Shown: in pieces, positions 5,703 to 7,372 of the stretch
Position numbering within the stretch: position 1 is the stretch's first letter
Layout: every line of letters begins with the position of its first letter
Assembly (NCBI GenBank): GCA_024998705.1
Contig: JACOEF010000170.1
Location: forward strand, 1 to 7,372
Direction of reading: 5' to 3'
Length of the DNA stretch: 7,372 bases
Source of the DNA: Nitrospira sp.
Lineage (GTDB): Bacteria > Nitrospirota > Nitrospiria > Nitrospirales > Nitrospiraceae
The notes under the pieces: model-generated
What the model saw: the letters and a program-made list of their open reading frames with translations, nothing else
What the model was told of the DNA's origin: nothing
Database searches by the model: none
Made by a program: the position numbers and the translations under genes

Positions 5703-6737
5703 CTAAAAAAAGAACTGATATTGGACATTGATGCGGTTCTCGATGAGGTCTCGTCCGAATCCCGGCTGGCTCTCGAACGGGAACCGGTCCGGGGCGCGGC
5801 CGCCGCTCCCCAGGGTGATGTTGGAATAATCGACGACGAGCCGGTTGTTGTAGGTGCCGTCGAAGCTGTAATTGATCGCGGCGCCGAACTCCTTCACCAG
5901 ATCATCGACCTGCTGCGTCGAGGGATCCATGAATCCATATCGTACGGCCACTTCGAGCTTTCGTGGAATGATGTATTTGCCTACCTGCGCGTACCATCCA
6001 TAGGCCTGGCCAAGATTTACGGCTGGGCCCAGGAATTGAGCTGATGGGACGGTGTTGAGGTCGAAGGGGCTGGTGCCACTGTTGGCATTACGCAGTCTCC
6101 GGTGCCGGTAGTAGCCTTCGGCCTGAAACGACCAGCCTTGATACTTGGCGATGAAGTCCACTTCATAGGTTTGGAAGTCCCAGATTCCGCCGGCGAGCAA
6201 GCGGCCGTTGTATGCCTTAGTGACGGCCTGCCGGTAGGCCCGCTCGACAATGTCGGAACGGATCGAACTGAGATAGTTCTGCGCCGGGTTATAGGCGTAG
6301 CCGAAGGCGATGGCCGATTGAAGGGTGCGCGAATTCAGAATGTCTCCCTGGCCGTATCCAGGATTGCCGGCGATCTTGTACAGCAATCGGGCGGTATACA
6401 TCATCTCGCCGGTCATGAAGCGCGTGTCATAGTTATACGTTCGAGTCGTTGCTGCCCCCGGTGCTCCGGGTGTTCCGGTCTGGGGGAGCACATTTTGACT
6501 GACGGACGTCCCCTCCCTGGCGAGATTCGCGCCGACCCCTCCCCAGACGCCGAATGCGTAGTTGAATTTGTACTGGTCCTCGTCGCTCGAAATGCTGACG
6601 CCGATATCACGGCTATTCTGCTGGTTGGCGGCAAAGGCATTTTGCACGATTAAGTTGTCGGCGAAAGTTGAAGTGGCCATCGAGCTGATGGTCGCGCGAT
6701 TGAACCAGACGCGTTGTTGACCGGCCTGAATGGTCAA
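5703..6737 (-). CDS. Porin C-terminal fragment
   Basis: The remaining barrel strands can be read from a TTG at 6737 (344 residues), but this codon is nine codons after the stop and lies inside a strand. A GGAG-like element is near (GGAG complement around 6754-6757) only by chance of the protein code. There is no signal peptide, so separate export is not expected. Strand pattern and C-terminal FFF are intact. Confidence 0.65.
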   Translation of the reverse strand: MTIQAGQQRVWFNRATISSMATSTFADNLIVQNAFAANQQNSRDIGVSISSDEDQYKFNYAFGVWGGVGANLAREGTSVSQNVLPQTGTPGAPGAATTRTYNYDTRFMTGEMMYTARLLYKIAGNPGYGQGDILNSRTLQSAIAFGYAYNPAQNYLSSIRSDIVERAYRQAVTKAYNGRLLAGGIWDFQTYEVDFIAKYQGWSFQAEGYYRHRRLRNANSGTSPFDLNTVPSAQFLGPAVNLGQAYGWYAQVGKYIIPRKLEVAVRYGFMDPSTQQVDDLVKEFGAAINYSFDGTYNNRLVVDYSNITLGSGGRAPDRFPFESQPGFGRDLIENRINVQYQFFF

Positions 6738-6761
6738 CCAGGGGATATGCCAGGAGGAGAT

Positions 6762-6764
6762 CTA
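6762..6764 (-). other. Premature amber stop in the porin
   Basis: The context on the coding strand is GAC GCC TAG ATC TCC. It is in phase with the start at 7343 (193 codons before) and with the downstream barrel. An aromatic residue is expected here, so TGG, TAT or TAC to TAG is a one-base change. The natural stop at 5703-5705 is also TAG. Confidence 0.85.
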
Positions 6765-7343
6765 GGCGTCGAGCAGTCCGGCCCTTCCGCTCCCGCCTTC
6801 CTGGTTCGAGGTTGTCTGGTCAAAAGCCCAGGAGATGTTGTAGCGGAAGTCAGGATCGAAGGCGTAGCCCAGGAACTGGAGGCGAGCACGCGGGACGCTA
6901 AATTGGTTGGAATCGCTTTGCCTCCTACTGGCGCGGTATTCGACCTGGCCGCCGAGGATCTCGGGATTTCTCGAATCGCCGACGGTGCCCCATCCTTCAT
7001 TGTAGGCACTGTGGCTGTATCGAACCTGGGTGAGCAGTCGGAGCTTGAGGAAGAATTTGTCGCCGACGCGAAAGTTCAGTCCATTATTGACGTCGATGGT
7101 GTAATTCGGCTTCGCGATCTGGTCGCGCTTTTCGAGGACCTTGAGGCCCTTGTCGTATTCTTCCTGGGTGATGATGCCTCTTAAGAAAAGGTATTTGAGG
7201 CCTGGGTCTTCGCCTGAATAGTATTCCCACTTCCCATCCTTCCTAACCAGCTGACCTTCCTCGACCGCTTGAGCGGAGGTGATGGCTCCAGCGATCAAGC
7301 TGCCGGCCACCATGGCAATCCTAAAAAACATATAGGCTCTCAT
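6762..7343 (-). CDS. Porin N-terminal fragment
   Basis: The 193 residues up to the TAG comprise a signal peptide, a short periplasmic-like segment and the first barrel strands (FFLKLRLLTQVRYSH, then FSVPRARLQFLGYAF and FRYNISWAF). It lacks most strands and the terminal Phe signal, so the product would be expected not to assemble and to be degraded. Confidence 0.7.
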   Translation of the reverse strand: MRAYMFFRIAMVAGSLIAGAITSAQAVEEGQLVRKDGKWEYYSGEDPGLKYLFLRGIITQEEYDKGLKVLEKRDQIAKPNYTIDVNNGLNFRVGDKFFLKLRLLTQVRYSHSAYNEGWGTVGDSRNPEILGGQVEYRASRRQSDSNQFSVPRARLQFLGYAFDPDFRYNISWAFDQTTSNQEGGSGRAGLLDA

Positions 7344-7352
7344 CTGATCTAA

Positions 7353-7357
7353 CCTCC
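7353..7357 (-). promoter_or_regulatory. Ribosome binding site of the porin gene
   Basis: GGAGG on the minus strand, nine nt before the ATG at 7343, supports this start over the internal ATGs at codons 5 and 11. Confidence 0.7.
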
Positions 7358-7372
7358 GAGTTGCTGATAATC

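Larger units (their letters stand above)
5703..7343 (-). pseudogene. Phosphate-selective-porin-like outer-membrane channel split by an in-frame TAG at codon 194
   Basis: Read through the TAG, this is a 546-residue beta-barrel porin resembling the porin O/P family, which lets phosphate and other anions cross the outer membrane. It has a signal peptide (cleavage after AQA, residue 26), a short N-terminal region with a GIITQEEYDKGL-like segment, and then many strands rich in alternating aromatics. It ends with Tyr-Gln-Phe-Phe-Phe; the terminal Phe is the usual barrel-assembly signal. Sequence across the stop, LLDA-stop-ISSWHIPWLTIQAGQQRV, is continuous with the family pattern in which DA is followed by an aromatic residue and then a strand ending in the G-Q turn. 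The start at 7343 has GGAGG nine nt upstream. It is the first gene of the apparent operon; its promoter must lie to the right of the window, since only 29 nt precede the ATG. If the stop terminates, no functional barrel is made. Confidence 0.85.

Noticed and set aside
1803..6764. UAG reassigned as a sense codon (for example pyrrolysine) throughout the genome
   Set aside because: TAG is the natural stop of at least three genes here, including the porin right after its C-terminal Phe, and one of the internal stops is TGA. Gene-specific readthrough remains possible but is not shown.

Overview
All recognisable genes lie on the minus strand, so the window reads from right to left. It appears to be a chromosomal segment of a GC-rich Gram-negative bacterium: there is an outer-membrane porin ending in Phe, a lipoprotein, and periplasmic binding proteins with signal peptides. 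The mix of proteins (porin O/P-like channel, ModA-like protein, DUF2325, NtrC-type regulator) and the protein style remind me of Nitrospira/Nitrospirota. That taxonomic guess comes from memory and is not proven by the sequence.

Layout in transcription order: (1) 7343-5703, a phosphate-selective-porin-like outer-membrane channel split by an in-frame TAG; (2) 5666-4842, a ModA-type oxyanion-binding protein; (3) 4845-4114, a lipoprotein of unknown family whose start overlaps the modA stop (ATGA); (4) 4084-3779, a small DUF2325-like gene split by an in-frame TGA and lying in what looks like an empty gap; (5) 3739-2714, a sulfate-binding-protein-like periplasmic protein. Gaps between these five are 36 nt or an overlap up to 39 nt, so they look like one operon. 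A 221-nt non-coding stretch with several inverted repeats follows. Then comes a two-component system: (6) 2492-906, a membrane sensor histidine kinase split by an in-frame TAG in its HAMP domain, and (7) 901 to the left edge, an NtrC-type sigma-54-dependent response regulator whose C-terminus lies outside the window.

The content suggests an oxyanion-responsive module: the porin would admit anions, two periplasmic proteins of different families would bind them, and the kinase/regulator pair would control expression. No ABC permease or ATPase is present in the window.

The most striking observation is that three of the seven genes carry exactly one internal stop each (TAG, TGA, TAG), while the frame and the family-like protein sequence continue without any indel on the far side. 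TAG also ends three genes at their natural ends, and one internal stop is TGA. Simple UAG recoding is therefore a poor explanation. Point-mutation decay, sequence or consensus error, and regulated readthrough remain open.
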